Shown: positions 1-8,718 of the stretch, piece by piece
How the letters are laid out: every line of letters begins with the position of its first letter
How positions within the stretch are numbered: the first letter of the stretch is position 1
Source: UBA4717 sp045536775
GTDB taxonomy: Bacteria > Bacillota > Clostridia > Oscillospirales > CAG-272
Assembly: GCA_045536775.1 (NCBI GenBank)
Contig: JAZSOD010000032.1
Coordinates: 1 to 24,353, forward strand
Direction: 5' to 3'
Length of the DNA: 24,353 bases
Notes under the pieces: model-generated
Seen by the model: the letters and a program-made list of their open reading frames with translations, nothing else
Told to the model about the DNA's origin: nothing
Database searches by the model: none
Made by a program: the position numbers and the translations under genes

Positions 1-1
1 A

Positions 2-67
2 TATTCTTATGATTATGAGCTTGGTCTATATAAGTTAATACTCAGATCTTGCAGAAAGGAAGTGTAA
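2..67 (+). CDS. C-terminal tail of an upstream gene (partial)
   Basis: This frame is open from the window edge and ends at a TAA two bases before the ATG of the next gene; the other two forward frames stop early. It would encode the last 21 residues of a protein (ending SCRKEV). The close spacing fits an operon with the dehydrogenases that follow. The tail is too short to assign a family, and an open frame of this length could arise by chance. Confidence 0.4.
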   Translation, partial: YSYDYELGLYKLILRSCRKEV

Positions 68-69
68 GT

Positions 70-1086
70 ATGCAAACAAAACAAATTGTGTTTACCGCGC
101 CTTGCGTTGCAGAGCTTCTTGAGGTTGAATATCTGCCTCCAAAGGCAAACGAGGTTACAGTAAACTTGGAGTATTCAGCAATTAGCTCCGGAACAGAAAA
201 GGCAAACTTTATCGGAGCAAGAAACAGAATAAACATTGCCGAAGACGAAGAAGCTGTATTTCCAAGAACAGTTGGGTACAGTGCAGCAGGGGTTGTGTCT
301 GAAATAGGCAGTGACATAACCGATCTTAAAATCGGCGACAAAGTCGTGGTATATTGGGGAAAGCATAAAAAGAACATAACTGTAAACAGAAATAATGTTA
401 TCAAAATTCCCGATGGAGTTTCCACCCAAGAGGCATCTATGGCGTTGATTTCCACCTTCCCGCTTGCGGCGATAAGAAAAACAAAGCTTGAAATTGGTGA
501 ATCTGCAATGGTGATGGGACTTGGAATTCTTGGTATATTTGCTGTTCAGGAGTTAAAGTCGGCAGGTGCTTACCCTGTTATTGCAGTTGATCCTGTGAAA
601 GAACGCAGAGAGTTTGCTTTAAAAATGGGTGCAGACTACGCACTTGACCCCACAAGTGATAGTTTTGTCAAGGACGTTATAGCTCTGAGTGACGGCGGAG
701 TGAATGTCTGTATCGAGGTAACAGGTCTTGGAGTCGGACTGATTCAGGCACTTGATTGCATGAAAGAAATGGGCAGAGTTGCGCTTTTGGGCTGCACACG
801 CAGTTCTCATTTTGAAATTGATTATTACGGTAAGGTTCACGGCAGAGGAATATCGCTTATTGGTGCGCATACAATGGCACGCCCTAAGACGGAGTCTTCG
901 GCAGGACTATGGACAGATGCGGACGATTTGAAAGCAATTTTAAACCTCGTTAAAGGAAAACGCCTCAATTTTAAGGATATGATTTGTGAAATTCATTCTC
1001 CAAAGGAAGCAAACGAGATTTATACCAGACTGGCAAACGAAAAGACTTTTCCAATAGGAGTGCTTTTTGACTGGAGGAATATTTAA
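70..1086 (+). CDS. Zinc-less medium-chain dehydrogenase (MDR family)
   Basis: A 338-residue medium-chain dehydrogenase/reductase. The N-terminal GroES-like domain covers about residues 1-125, and the NAD(P)-binding fold starts near 145 with GLGILG at 150-155. The usual catalytic zinc ligands are not visible: the cysteine region reads SAISSGTEK (36-44) and the GHE region reads VGYSAAG. This GTE type resembles the MDR half of 'bi-domain' sugar oxidoreductases (family knowledge). It probably oxidises or reduces a carbohydrate-type substrate, but the substrate is unknown. I chose ATG 70 over an in-frame TTG at 49 because an AAAGGA ribosome site precedes it at the right distance. The next gene starts 13 bases downstream and reads as the same operon. 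It is cytoplasmic, with no signal peptide. Confidence 0.85.
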   Translation: MQTKQIVFTAPCVAELLEVEYLPPKANEVTVNLEYSAISSGTEKANFIGARNRINIAEDEEAVFPRTVGYSAAGVVSEIGSDITDLKIGDKVVVYWGKHKKNITVNRNNVIKIPDGVSTQEASMALISTFPLAAIRKTKLEIGESAMVMGLGILGIFAVQELKSAGAYPVIAVDPVKERREFALKMGADYALDPTSDSFVKDVIALSDGGVNVCIEVTGLGVGLIQALDCMKEMGRVALLGCTRSSHFEIDYYGKVHGRGISLIGAHTMARPKTESSAGLWTDADDLKAILNLVKGKRLNFKDMICEIHSPKEANEIYTRLANEKTFPIGVLFDWRNI

Positions 1087-1099
1087 AGGAGAGCGCGAA

Positions 1100-2077
1100 A
1101 TGAAAGCAATACTTGTAAATAATGATAAGAGTTTAAGATGGGATGAGGTTCCGAATCCCGTTCTTAGCGAAGATGAAGTTTTAATAAAAGTTGAATATGC
1201 GGCTCTGAATCGTGCAGACCTTATGCAAAGAGAGGGCGACTATCCCCCGCCCGAAGGCTGTCCGGAATGGATGGGCCTTGAAGTTTCAGGCGAAATTGTT
1301 GAAATGACAGAAGGAGCAAAAGCAAAAGCAAATTACAAAATCGGCGATAAAGTATGTGCACTGCTTGGCGGTGGCGGTTATGCAGAATTTGTTTCGGTAA
1401 AATACGATATGTGCATGCCTGTGCCGAAAAATTGCACCATGGCAGAAGCTGCGGCGATTCCCGAAGCGTTTGCAACTGCATATTTGAAGCTGTTTATTGA
1501 AGGCCATGCCAAAGCAGGAGACACGTTGCTTATGCAGGCAGGTGCAAGCGGACTTGCCAGCGTTATTATTCCTATGGCAAAAGCATTTGGCTTGCGTGTT
1601 ATTACTACTGTTATTAGCGATCCTAAAAACATTCAGCATCTCGGTGCCGATCTCGTAGTCGACACAAGAGAACAAAATCTGCCTGAAATACTTAAAAAAG
1701 AAGAAACGGAAGGCAGAGCCGTTGATATTGCTATTGACTGCCTTGGAGGTCAAAATCTTGGTGATTGTCTGCCATATGTAAAATATGGTTGTCGTTGGAT
1801 AGTAATTGCGGCTCTTGCCGGAGCAAATACAAATATAGACCTTAAAAATATTTACAAAAAGAATATCAGAATTGTTGGCAGTACGCTTCGTTCACGCACT
1901 CCTGAAATGAAAGCTGAAATTCTTTCCAAGCTTGTCAATGAGGTTTGGGAAAAGGTAGCGGACGGCGAGATAAAGCCTACTGTATATAAAGTGCTCCCGA
2001 TTACAGAAGCTGAAGAGGCACACGATATTCTTTACCGTGGTGAAAATATAGGCAAGGTAGTGCTAAAGGTACAATGA
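1100..2077 (+). CDS. Quinone oxidoreductase / PIG3-like MDR reductase
   Basis: A 325-residue NAD(P)H-dependent reductase of the zinc-independent quinone oxidoreductase branch. Residues 37-53 (NRADLMQREGDYPPPEG) and the following GLEVSGEI match the signature of the TP53I3/PIG3-like group. The cofactor loop is AGASGLAS at 147-154 (AxxGxxG), followed by a Rossmann fold. It likely reduces quinones or enone-type intermediates. Its place between another MDR and a metallo-hydrolase suggests a role in a small-molecule or sugar-derivative pathway (inference). ATG 1100 follows AAAGGAGA; an in-frame upstream ATG at 1067 would overlap the previous gene and lacks a ribosome site. The stop overlaps the next ATG by four bases, so translation is probably coupled. 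Confidence 0.85.
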   Translation: MKAILVNNDKSLRWDEVPNPVLSEDEVLIKVEYAALNRADLMQREGDYPPPEGCPEWMGLEVSGEIVEMTEGAKAKANYKIGDKVCALLGGGGYAEFVSVKYDMCMPVPKNCTMAEAAAIPEAFATAYLKLFIEGHAKAGDTLLMQAGASGLASVIIPMAKAFGLRVITTVISDPKNIQHLGADLVVDTREQNLPEILKKEETEGRAVDIAIDCLGGQNLGDCLPYVKYGCRWIVIAALAGANTNIDLKNIYKKNIRIVGSTLRSRTPEMKAEILSKLVNEVWEKVADGEIKPTVYKVLPITEAEEAHDILYRGENIGKVVLKVQ

Positions 2078-2727
2078 AGATTGTAGCATTAAAATACGGA
2101 GAATCCGTATTCGGTGAAAACCATATTTTTAAAGGTGGCAGAAAGGATGTTCTTTTGCCGATTTCATTTACAATCTACCTGATACAAACCGAAAATAAAA
2201 ACATACTTGTGGATGTAGGTTGCGATGATGGTGCAGGTTTTGAAATGTCGTTATTCAAAAAGCCGGTTGATGTATTAAAAGAATACGGACTTTTGCCAAA
2301 GGACATTACTGATGTTATCATCACGCATTCACACCACGACCACATAGAAGCTATCGGGTATTATGAAAATGCCACTATACACATTCAAAGAAACGAATAT
2401 GTTGCCGCAAGGAAGTACATTCCGGCAAGCTTTATCGTTCATTTGATTGACGATGAATTTTCATTAGCGGAGAATTTAACTATAAAGAAAATTGGTGGAC
2501 ATTCCGTTGGATCCTGTATCGTTTTAGCAGATAACTATGTGCTGTGCGGTGATGAATGCTATTATGAAAAATGCTTAACTGACAAAATTTGTACAGGTTC
2601 ATCCTATAACGAAGAAGAGAGTGAAAAATTTATCGTAGAATTCAGCAAAAATAAATACATTCCTCTATTGTTTCATGATAGCAAAATTTTGCAAGGAAGG
2701 TTAGGTTATTCTATTATTATAAACTAA
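2074..2727 (+). CDS. Metallo-beta-lactamase-fold hydrolase (lactonase-like)
   Basis: A 217-residue MBL-fold hydrolase with a full dinuclear metal site: H85, H87, D89 and H90 in THSHHDHIEA, H143 in GGHSVGS, D160 in LCGDECYY, and H201 in LLFHDSK. Size and motif layout resemble N-acyl-homoserine-lactonase-type and other small lactone hydrolases. In this neighbourhood it could open a sugar lactone made by the dehydrogenases upstream (inference). Its start overlaps the preceding stop (ATGA), so it is the third cistron of the same operon. A strong hairpin follows about 90 bases after the stop. The exact substrate cannot be read from sequence. Confidence 0.85.
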   Translation: MKIVALKYGESVFGENHIFKGGRKDVLLPISFTIYLIQTENKNILVDVGCDDGAGFEMSLFKKPVDVLKEYGLLPKDITDVIITHSHHDHIEAIGYYENATIHIQRNEYVAARKYIPASFIVHLIDDEFSLAENLTIKKIGGHSVGSCIVLADNYVLCGDECYYEKCLTDKICTGSSYNEEESEKFIVEFSKNKYIPLLFHDSKILQGRLGYSIIIN

Positions 2728-2814
2728 ATATTATAATCAAGATGGTAATTCAATAAGGATTATCTTCTTGTGCTTTCTATGAATAATTCTTTCTAATGCG
2801 GAAAAATATTCAAG

Positions 2815-2843
2815 GGGCGTACCGCAATCAAATCGGTACGCCC
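2815..2843. terminator. Bidirectional terminator between convergent genes
   Basis: A perfect 10-bp stem (GGGCGTACCG at 2815-2824 with its complement at 2834-2843) and a 9-base loop. It is followed on the + strand by TAAATTTTA; on the minus strand it is followed by a T-rich run (complement of GAAAAATATT). It sits between the 3' ends of the MBL gene and the minus-strand regulator, as expected for a shared rho-independent terminator. Confidence 0.8.
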
Positions 2844-2933
2844 TAAATTTTAGGTTACAAAAATTTTTAAAAATATTAGATTTACCCTTGACAAAATTCC
2901 TATTAAGATAAGTTTGGATAACAGTTTTTAAAA

Positions 2934-4016
2934 TTAATTAATATATTTTTTTATAAGTTGAATGAATTCTGTTTTTGAGTTAACGTTACAAAGTTCAAAA
3001 AGTTTATTTAACTTATATTTTATGCCATTTACAGACATATGATATTTTTCTGCAAGCTCAAAGTAAGTTGTTCCTTTGATTAAGGAGCGAAGCATATCCA
3101 ATTCAGTTTTGTCACAACGATTGAGAAGTTTTTCTACATTAAGCATCTCACTTACTTCAGTGTCAGAATAAAAAGAATCATCAGTTGTTGCGATAGCTGA
3201 TGTTGCTTCATTAAACGATGAAGGCATAACAGGTAAATTGTCAGTTGTATCTCCTGGAATGATGCTTGAAGCAAGTTCTAATTTTATGTTGGATGTTGGG
3301 AAATCTTTTTGAAGAATTTTATATAAGTTGATTGCAGCCTTTCCAAAATCCGTATAACTAGTTCTTAAATTTGTGATGCTTGGTGTGAATTTTTTTGCGA
3401 GTTTTGTTTCTCCGCAACTTACGATAAATGGTATTTCTCTGTTATCATTACATAGAAAGCGAACAAGGGAAATTGCTGCGTAGTCATTTGCACAAATAAC
3501 AGCATCGTATTTATCTGCATTTGAAACAAAAGTTTTATAGCATTCTTTCAAATTTGCATTGTTAAAATATATATCGTCTTCATGTTCTTTGCATTTGATA
3601 AAACAATTTTTTCTGTATGCATCAGATGCAGAGTTTGGATTAATGCCATACATAGCAATTTTAGTTTTATTATATGACATAAGATAAGCATAAAGATTAT
3701 ACATATCAGCGGAAATATCAGAAGATACTATACTATAATTTTTTCCGTTTAATGGGCTCTCAAGGTTACCTAAAACAATAATGTTCTTATTAAATCTTTG
3801 TTTACAGGTATCTATAATAGATTCAATCCAATTTGAGTTTGAACCTACCAATAATATAGCATCATCGCCCTCAATGGAAAAATTCTTTGTTTCCTGTATA
3901 GAATCTATCATTACTATGTTAAATCGTTTTGTGCGTTTTTCTTCAAGTAAGCCATCTATTATATGCTTGTACCAATTAGTTGTAGAGTAGCCAGGTTCTC
4001 CTAATAAATAGAACAT
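2934..4016 (-). CDS. Transcription regulator: ligand-binding domain plus C-terminal LuxR-type HTH
   Basis: A 360-residue regulator. The first ~260 residues look like a LacI/periplasmic-binding-protein ligand domain (for example VICANDYAAISLVRFL and the FGKAAINLY segment typical of LacI C-domains), but no N-terminal LacI helix-turn-helix precedes it. Instead, residues about 296-360 form a LuxR/GerE-type helix-turn-helix (LRSLIKGTTYFELAEKYHMS, then a recognition helix). The start was placed at 4016 because GGAGG (complement of 4027-4031) lies 10 bases upstream; longer in-frame starts have no such site. It is divergent from the DUF5107-like gene, whose promoter lies in the shared 146-base gap, so it probably senses a sugar or derivative and controls its neighbours (inference). 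Confidence 0.75.
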   Translation of the reverse strand: MFYLLGEPGYSTTNWYKHIIDGLLEEKRTKRFNIVMIDSIQETKNFSIEGDDAILLVGSNSNWIESIIDTCKQRFNKNIIVLGNLESPLNGKNYSIVSSDISADMYNLYAYLMSYNKTKIAMYGINPNSASDAYRKNCFIKCKEHEDDIYFNNANLKECYKTFVSNADKYDAVICANDYAAISLVRFLCNDNREIPFIVSCGETKLAKKFTPSITNLRTSYTDFGKAAINLYKILQKDFPTSNIKLELASSIIPGDTTDNLPVMPSSFNEATSAIATTDDSFYSDTEVSEMLNVEKLLNRCDKTELDMLRSLIKGTTYFELAEKYHMSVNGIKYKLNKLFELCNVNSKTEFIQLIKKYIN

Positions 4017-4104
4017 AAAATACACACCTCCACAATTAATTTTATCACACATTAGAGTATAAAACAAGCAAAAAAACATGTATTATTATGCAATGAAATT
4101 TGGC

Positions 4105-4132
4105 TTGAAGATTGCTTGAAATTTTATATAAT
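4105..4132 (+). promoter_or_regulatory. Sigma-A-type promoter for the DUF5107-like gene
   Basis: TTGAAG at 4105-4110 and TATAAT at 4127-4132 are separated by 16 bases, about 30 bases before GGAGG (4150-4154) and ATG 4163. The tract is AT-rich, and a second TATAAT lies at 4133-4138, so the exact -10 is uncertain. No clear operator palindrome was found. Confidence 0.55.
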
Positions 4133-4162
4133 TATAATATATATATATAGGAGGATTGTTTT

Positions 4163-7100
4163 ATGAGTGTAAAAGTAAACAGACAAAAACAAAGTATCCC
4201 TACTTATGTTCCGGCAAAAGCTATAAAACTCCCAATGTTTTTTGAACATAAGCCGTATCAGGGAGCAAGCGGAAGATTATATCCATTGCCATTTTCGGAC
4301 AGCATAAGTGATGATAAAAAGGATGTCGATTATGATATTATCACACTTGAGAATGAGTATATTAAGACTCAGGTTGCACCCGAATTGGGTGGTAAGATTT
4401 TAAGAGGTCTTGATAAAGTTGGAAATTATGATTTCATATACTACAATGAAGTTGTAAAACCTGCTCTTGTTGGTCTTGCAGGTCCGTGGATTTCTGGCGG
4501 TATTGAATTTAACTGGCCGCAGCATCACCGTCCTACAACATATATGCAGCTTGAGGCTTGTGTTGAAGAGAATGAAGATGGTTCAAAAACAGTTTGGACA
4601 GGTGAAGTGGATCCATTTTATAGAATGAAAGGAATGGCTGGTATAACTGTTGATCCTGGACGTTCATACATTAAAGCAAAAATTAAAGTATATAACCGTA
4701 CAGAACAGAAACAGATTTTTATGTGGTGGGCTAATCTTGCGGTTCCTGTTAATGAAACATACCGAACAATATTCCCACCTGATGTAGAATGGGTAAACGA
4801 CCACGACAGAAGATGCATAATGAGTTGGCCTATTGCTAAAGGTATCAACCATTCTGCCCGTCCTTTTGATTTCGGTGATGGTACAGATATTTCTATGTAT
4901 GAAGCAATCAAAGTTCCGTCATCATTCCTTGTATCGCAGGGACAGTCAGATATGGACTTTGTGGCAGGTTATGACGGCGGAAAGCAAAAAGGAATTGCAA
5001 CTGTTGCAAATCATCACATTTCTCCAGGTAAAAAAATGTGGCATTGGGGAATGGGTGATTTCGGTGATATGTGGTGTTCAAACCTTACAGATGAAAACGG
5101 TCCGTACATTGAACTTATGACAGGTGTGTTTACAGATAATCAGCCTGACTTTACATGGATTGCACCTTACGAAACAAAAGAATTTGAACAGTATTGGTAT
5201 CCGATTCGTGATATTGGTGATGTTAAAAACGCAAGCATTGATGCGGCTGTAAATGTTGAAGTAAGAGGTGAAAACTTATTCTTCGGTTTTAATGTTACAG
5301 GTACATTTAACAATGCGACTGTTGTTGTTAAAAACAAGGGTAATATCATATTTGAAGAAAAGGGTAATTTCACTCCTGATAAATCATATCAGAAAGAACT
5401 TCCTATGAATGGAATGAATATCGAGGATATATCAGTTGCTCTTATTGCAGAAAACAATAAGGTTCTTATTGCGTATGAAACATATATCAGAGGACAGAAA
5501 CAACCTATTGAACCAAGAATGCCGGTACTTAGACCATGTGAAATTGAAACAGTTGAAGAATTGTACATCAACGGATTGCATCTTGAACAGTATAAACAGC
5601 ACAACTATAATTCAGTTGATTATTACCTTGAAGGTATAAAGAGAGATAATGGTGATATTCGTTGTAATACTGCAATGGCAAGATATTGCTTTAAAAACGG
5701 TCAGTTTAATGAGGCTATTTCATATGCAGATGTTGCAATCGAAAGGCTTACTTCAAGAAATCAACACCCTAGTGATGTAGAAGCATTTTATTTGAAGGGT
5801 ATGGCACTCAAATATCTTGGAAAACTTGATGATGCTTATGATACATTATATAGAGCAGCATGGGATTATAGTTATAGAAGTGCTGCACTTTTTGCTCTTG
5901 CTGAAATTGATTGTATGAAGGAAAGATTCGCTGATGCACTTAGAAACCTTGATGAATCAATGTCGCTCAATAATGGTCATACAAGAGCAATGAATTTGAA
6001 ATCTGCAATATACAGAAGACTTGGAGAAAACGAAAAAGCAATTGAAATTGCAAATCAGGTATTAGAACTTGACAAACTTAACATGCTTGCAAGAGTTGAA
6101 CTTTCAATGAATAAGGACATAGTTGAAATGTTTGATTCAAAGCCGGAAAACTTTATTGATATTGCAACAGCTTATGTAAACGCAGGCTTTTATCAGGATG
6201 CAATTTCTGCTCTTGAAATTTCAGAAAAAGCTTATCCTCTTTATGAGTACTATAAAGCATATTGTTATACAATGCTTGGCAATACAGATGCTGCTATGAA
6301 TGCAATTAAAGTTGCAGAAACTATGGATGAGGAATATTGTTTCCCATCAAGAATTGATGATATTGCGGTTCTTGAAAATGCAATAAATATGTGTAATAAG
6401 TCTGCTAAAGCAAACTATTATTTGGGTTGTCTGTTCTATGACAGATTTGGTTATGACAAGGCGATTTCTCTTTGGGAAAACGCAGTCAGCATAAATCCTG
6501 AATATGCAAAGGCTTACAGAAATCTTTCTCTTGCATACTTTGACAAGAAGAATGATTTTTTTGGTGCAAAAGTGTGTATGGAAAAAGCACTTGAATTTCT
6601 TCCTACTGAACCAAGACTTATCATGGAATACCAACAGCTTCTTAAAAATATGGATTATTCACCTGAAAAACGCCTGGAAATGTATGAAAAATACAACGAC
6701 TTGATGTTAATGAGAGATGATTGTTATCTTGATAAGATTACTTTAAAATGTCTTGTAGGCGATTATGCAGAAGCTATTGATATGGCTAAAAAACGTCGTT
6801 TCCATATTTATGAAGGCGGTGAGGGAAAACTTACCAAACAACATGCTTGGATGCATGTTTTGTATGGCAATAAGCTTACAGAATCAGGAGAATATGACAA
6901 AGCGGAAGAAATTTATAAGAATGGAATAAATATGCCGAAATCATACGGCGAAGCAAAGACATTCTTTAATCAGGAGGCTCATATTTTCTATTACCTTGGT
7001 CAGCTTTTGGAAAAACAGGGTAAGGATGCTAAAGCTTGTTATGAAGAAGCAGCAGTATATAAGGCAGCAGTATCTGAGCTTTCATTGTTCAGAGCTTTGG

Positions 7101-7411
7101 CACTCAGAAAGCTTGGAATGTTTGCAGAAGCAAGAAAGGTTTTAGAAGAAATGCTTTGTACTGCAGAGAACTTTATTGTAAATAGTGACAGAAGAACATA
7201 TTATGGTGTTGGTTCTCCGTCACCGTTACCGTTTGAAGATAATATTATAAAGAATAATTTATTAAGCGGATATACACTTAAAGCATATGCACTTTTAGGT
7301 CTTGGTAAATTTAACGAAGCTGATAAGTACATTAATATGGCTAAGGAAATTCAAAAATATGAATTCCCAATTCATGCTTTCGATAGAATCAAAAAAAGTG
7401 TTATCAACTAA
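4163..7411 (+). CDS. DUF5107-like protein with C-terminal TPR array
   Basis: A 1082-residue cytoplasmic protein without signal peptide. The first ~380 residues match what I recall of DUF5107, a domain thought to have a galactose-mutarotase-like beta-sandwich; aromatic and histidine-rich stretches such as GGIEFNWPQHHRP and KKMWHWGMGDFGDMW suggest a carbohydrate site. A linker of ~100 residues follows. From about residue 480 to the end there are many tetratricopeptide-type helical repeats (for example AEAYKAYRNLSLAYF-like units with alternating A/Y/L positions near 750-790). It probably acts on or senses a carbohydrate, with the TPRs binding partners, but no activity can be assigned. It has a strong GGAGG site and a divergent regulator, and the Gfo/Idh gene starts 21 bases after its stop in the same transcript. 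Confidence 0.75.
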   Translation: MSVKVNRQKQSIPTYVPAKAIKLPMFFEHKPYQGASGRLYPLPFSDSISDDKKDVDYDIITLENEYIKTQVAPELGGKILRGLDKVGNYDFIYYNEVVKPALVGLAGPWISGGIEFNWPQHHRPTTYMQLEACVEENEDGSKTVWTGEVDPFYRMKGMAGITVDPGRSYIKAKIKVYNRTEQKQIFMWWANLAVPVNETYRTIFPPDVEWVNDHDRRCIMSWPIAKGINHSARPFDFGDGTDISMYEAIKVPSSFLVSQGQSDMDFVAGYDGGKQKGIATVANHHISPGKKMWHWGMGDFGDMWCSNLTDENGPYIELMTGVFTDNQPDFTWIAPYETKEFEQYWYPIRDIGDVKNASIDAAVNVEVRGENLFFGFNVTGTFNNATVVVKNKGNIIFEEKGNFTPDKSYQKELPMNGMNIEDISVALIAENNKVLIAYETYIRGQKQPIEPRMPVLRPCEIETVEELYINGLHLEQYKQHNYNSVDYYLEGIKRDNGDIRCNTAMARYCFKNGQFNEAISYADVAIERLTSRNQHPSDVEAFYLKGMALKYLGKLDDAYDTLYRAAWDYSYRSAALFALAEIDCMKERFADALRNLDESMSLNNGHTRAMNLKSAIYRRLGENEKAIEIANQVLELDKLNMLARVELSMNKDIVEMFDSKPENFIDIATAYVNAGFYQDAISALEISEKAYPLYEYYKAYCYTMLGNTDAAMNAIKVAETMDEEYCFPSRIDDIAVLENAINMCNKSAKANYYLGCLFYDRFGYDKAISLWENAVSINPEYAKAYRNLSLAYFDKKNDFFGAKVCMEKALEFLPTEPRLIMEYQQLLKNMDYSPEKRLEMYEKYNDLMLMRDDCYLDKITLKCLVGDYAEAIDMAKKRRFHIYEGGEGKLTKQHAWMHVLYGNKLTESGEYDKAEEIYKNGINMPKSYGEAKTFFNQEAHIFYYLGQLLEKQGKDAKACYEEAAVYKAAVSELSLFRALALRKLGMFAEARKVLEEMLCTAENFIVNSDRRTYYGVGSPSPLPFEDNIIKNNLLSGYTLKAYALLGLGKFNEADKYINMAKEIQKYEFPIHAFDRIKKSVIN

Positions 7412-7432
7412 AAGCTAAAAGGTGGTTTTAAA

Positions 7433-8410
7433 GTGATAAATTTCATTATAATTGGCGGAGGCTGGCGTGCGGAGTTTTATCTTCGCATCGCCCAGACTTT
7501 GCCTGAAATATTCAATATATCTGCAATTTATATTAGAAATTCGGAAAGAGCAAATTATATTCGGAAACAATTTAATGTAAAAATTGTAAATACAGTTGAT
7601 GATGCTTTGAAAACACCATTTGATTTTATAGTGAATTGTATCAATAAAGATGATATATCTGATTTGTCGGTGGAATTGGCTGACAGGGGTTATTATGTAC
7701 TTGCCGAAACCCCTGTCACAAAACCGCAATCAGGATCGCATAATTATAAAAATATTCAAATTGCAGAGCAGTTTCATTTGAAAGGTACATATCAGGCAAT
7801 AAAAAAGATTATATATATGGGAATTGTAGGAAAGGTAAACCATATCAATCTTTCTGTATGTCACGATTATCATGCAATGAGTCTGATTCGCTTTTTGCTT
7901 AATGATTATGAAAAGCCGGAACTGCTTGGTGAATATGATATAGATGACTGCATGATAAGAACCAATGGAAGAGAAGGTGAATTGGAAAATAAAAATATTG
8001 AAAAAACAACTCAAAAAATCAAAATATTTAAGTTTAAAGATGCAACTGTAGTTTATGACTACAATATCGAACAATATTTTTCACCAATAAGAAAAGACAG
8101 AATTTTAATTAGAGGAACAAAAGGCGAAATTGAAAACAATCAGGTAAGATATCTTAACTCTCAAAACGAATTTGTGTGCAGTGAAATAAGATTTATAACT
8201 TCAGGTCTGCTTGATGGTTTTTATAACGATAAAATTACTTTTGAAGATAAAATCCTTTTCAAATTCCCTTATGGCAAGGCAAGACTTACTGAAGAAGAAA
8301 CGGCGATTGCTGATTGTCTTGTGAAAATGAGGCAATATATAGATGACAGAGATGAACTATATAGTTATTTAAAAGCTTTTGAAGATTATAATTTCTTTCA
8401 ATATGAATAA
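7433..8410 (+). CDS. Gfo/Idh/MocA-family oxidoreductase
   Basis: A 325-residue NAD(P)-dependent oxidoreductase. The N-terminal Rossmann fold opens with IIIGGGWRAEF (GxGxxG variant), and the EKP motif of the family appears as AETPVT near residue 90. The C-terminal half has the alpha/beta domain typical of sugar dehydrogenases (GTKGEI near 230). Members act on sugars, inositols and their acids; the substrate here is unknown. The start is GTG at 7433 after AAGGTGG. It follows the DUF5107-like gene closely, so it is probably co-transcribed and uses the same carbohydrate. The altered EKP lysine (to T) may mean modified catalysis or a different reaction. Confidence 0.8.
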   Translation: MINFIIIGGGWRAEFYLRIAQTLPEIFNISAIYIRNSERANYIRKQFNVKIVNTVDDALKTPFDFIVNCINKDDISDLSVELADRGYYVLAETPVTKPQSGSHNYKNIQIAEQFHLKGTYQAIKKIIYMGIVGKVNHINLSVCHDYHAMSLIRFLLNDYEKPELLGEYDIDDCMIRTNGREGELENKNIEKTTQKIKIFKFKDATVVYDYNIEQYFSPIRKDRILIRGTKGEIENNQVRYLNSQNEFVCSEIRFITSGLLDGFYNDKITFEDKILFKFPYGKARLTEEETAIADCLVKMRQYIDDRDELYSYLKAFEDYNFFQYE

Positions 8411-8426
8411 TAGCTGGAGAAAAAAT

Positions 8427-8465
8427 ATGAAGATTATTAGTTTGAGTGACAAAGATTTGTTATGA
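8427..8465 (+). CDS. 12-codon ORF with a good ribosome site; possible gene remnant
   Basis: The reading frame MKIISLSDKDLL starts 16 bases after the Gfo/Idh stop and has a CTGGAG ribosome site at a normal distance, as if it were the next cistron of the operon. It stops at TGA 8463-8465, overlapping the ATG of the membrane-protein frame. It may be a leader peptide coupling translation to that frame, or the first codons of a gene cut by an earlier rearrangement. Nothing in the sequence decides between these. Confidence 0.3.
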   Translation: MKIISLSDKDLL

Positions 8466-8715
8466 ATCTAACCTCAACGATTTTGGGTGTTGTTGCAATA
8501 CCTCTAAGTGGCTTTATAGGTGAAATTTTAATGATTCCTTTTGGTACGGGTACATTTCACCCTACTCATTGGTTAATGAGTTATGTTTTTGCTGTCTTTT
8601 CAAATGTATTAATTGAAGGTTTTACTGTTAAAATTATATTTAAGCATAGTTTCAAAAAAATGTTTTGGTGGTTATTTGTTGCGAATGCAATAAGTGTTAT
8701 CACAGTATATTACTA
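8462..8715 (+). pseudogene. Membrane protein gene truncated by the mobile element
   Basis: The first ~84 codons encode a hydrophobic protein with about three membrane segments (residues ~5-22, 36-52 and 68-82) and a FHPTHWLMSY motif. The frame then runs antisense into the 3' end of the minus-strand DUF6076-like gene, giving a nonsense tail to 8878. The native sequence therefore ends between about 8705 and 8719, where the element begins. No matching 3' half is found elsewhere in the window. It has no convincing ribosome site of its own. I do not recognise a named family. Confidence 0.6.
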
Positions 8716-8718
8716 CCG

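Noticed and set aside
49..69. Upstream TTG start for the first dehydrogenase
   Set aside because: It lacks a ribosome site, while ATG 70 is preceded by AAAGGA at normal spacing, and the extra residues do not match the family start.
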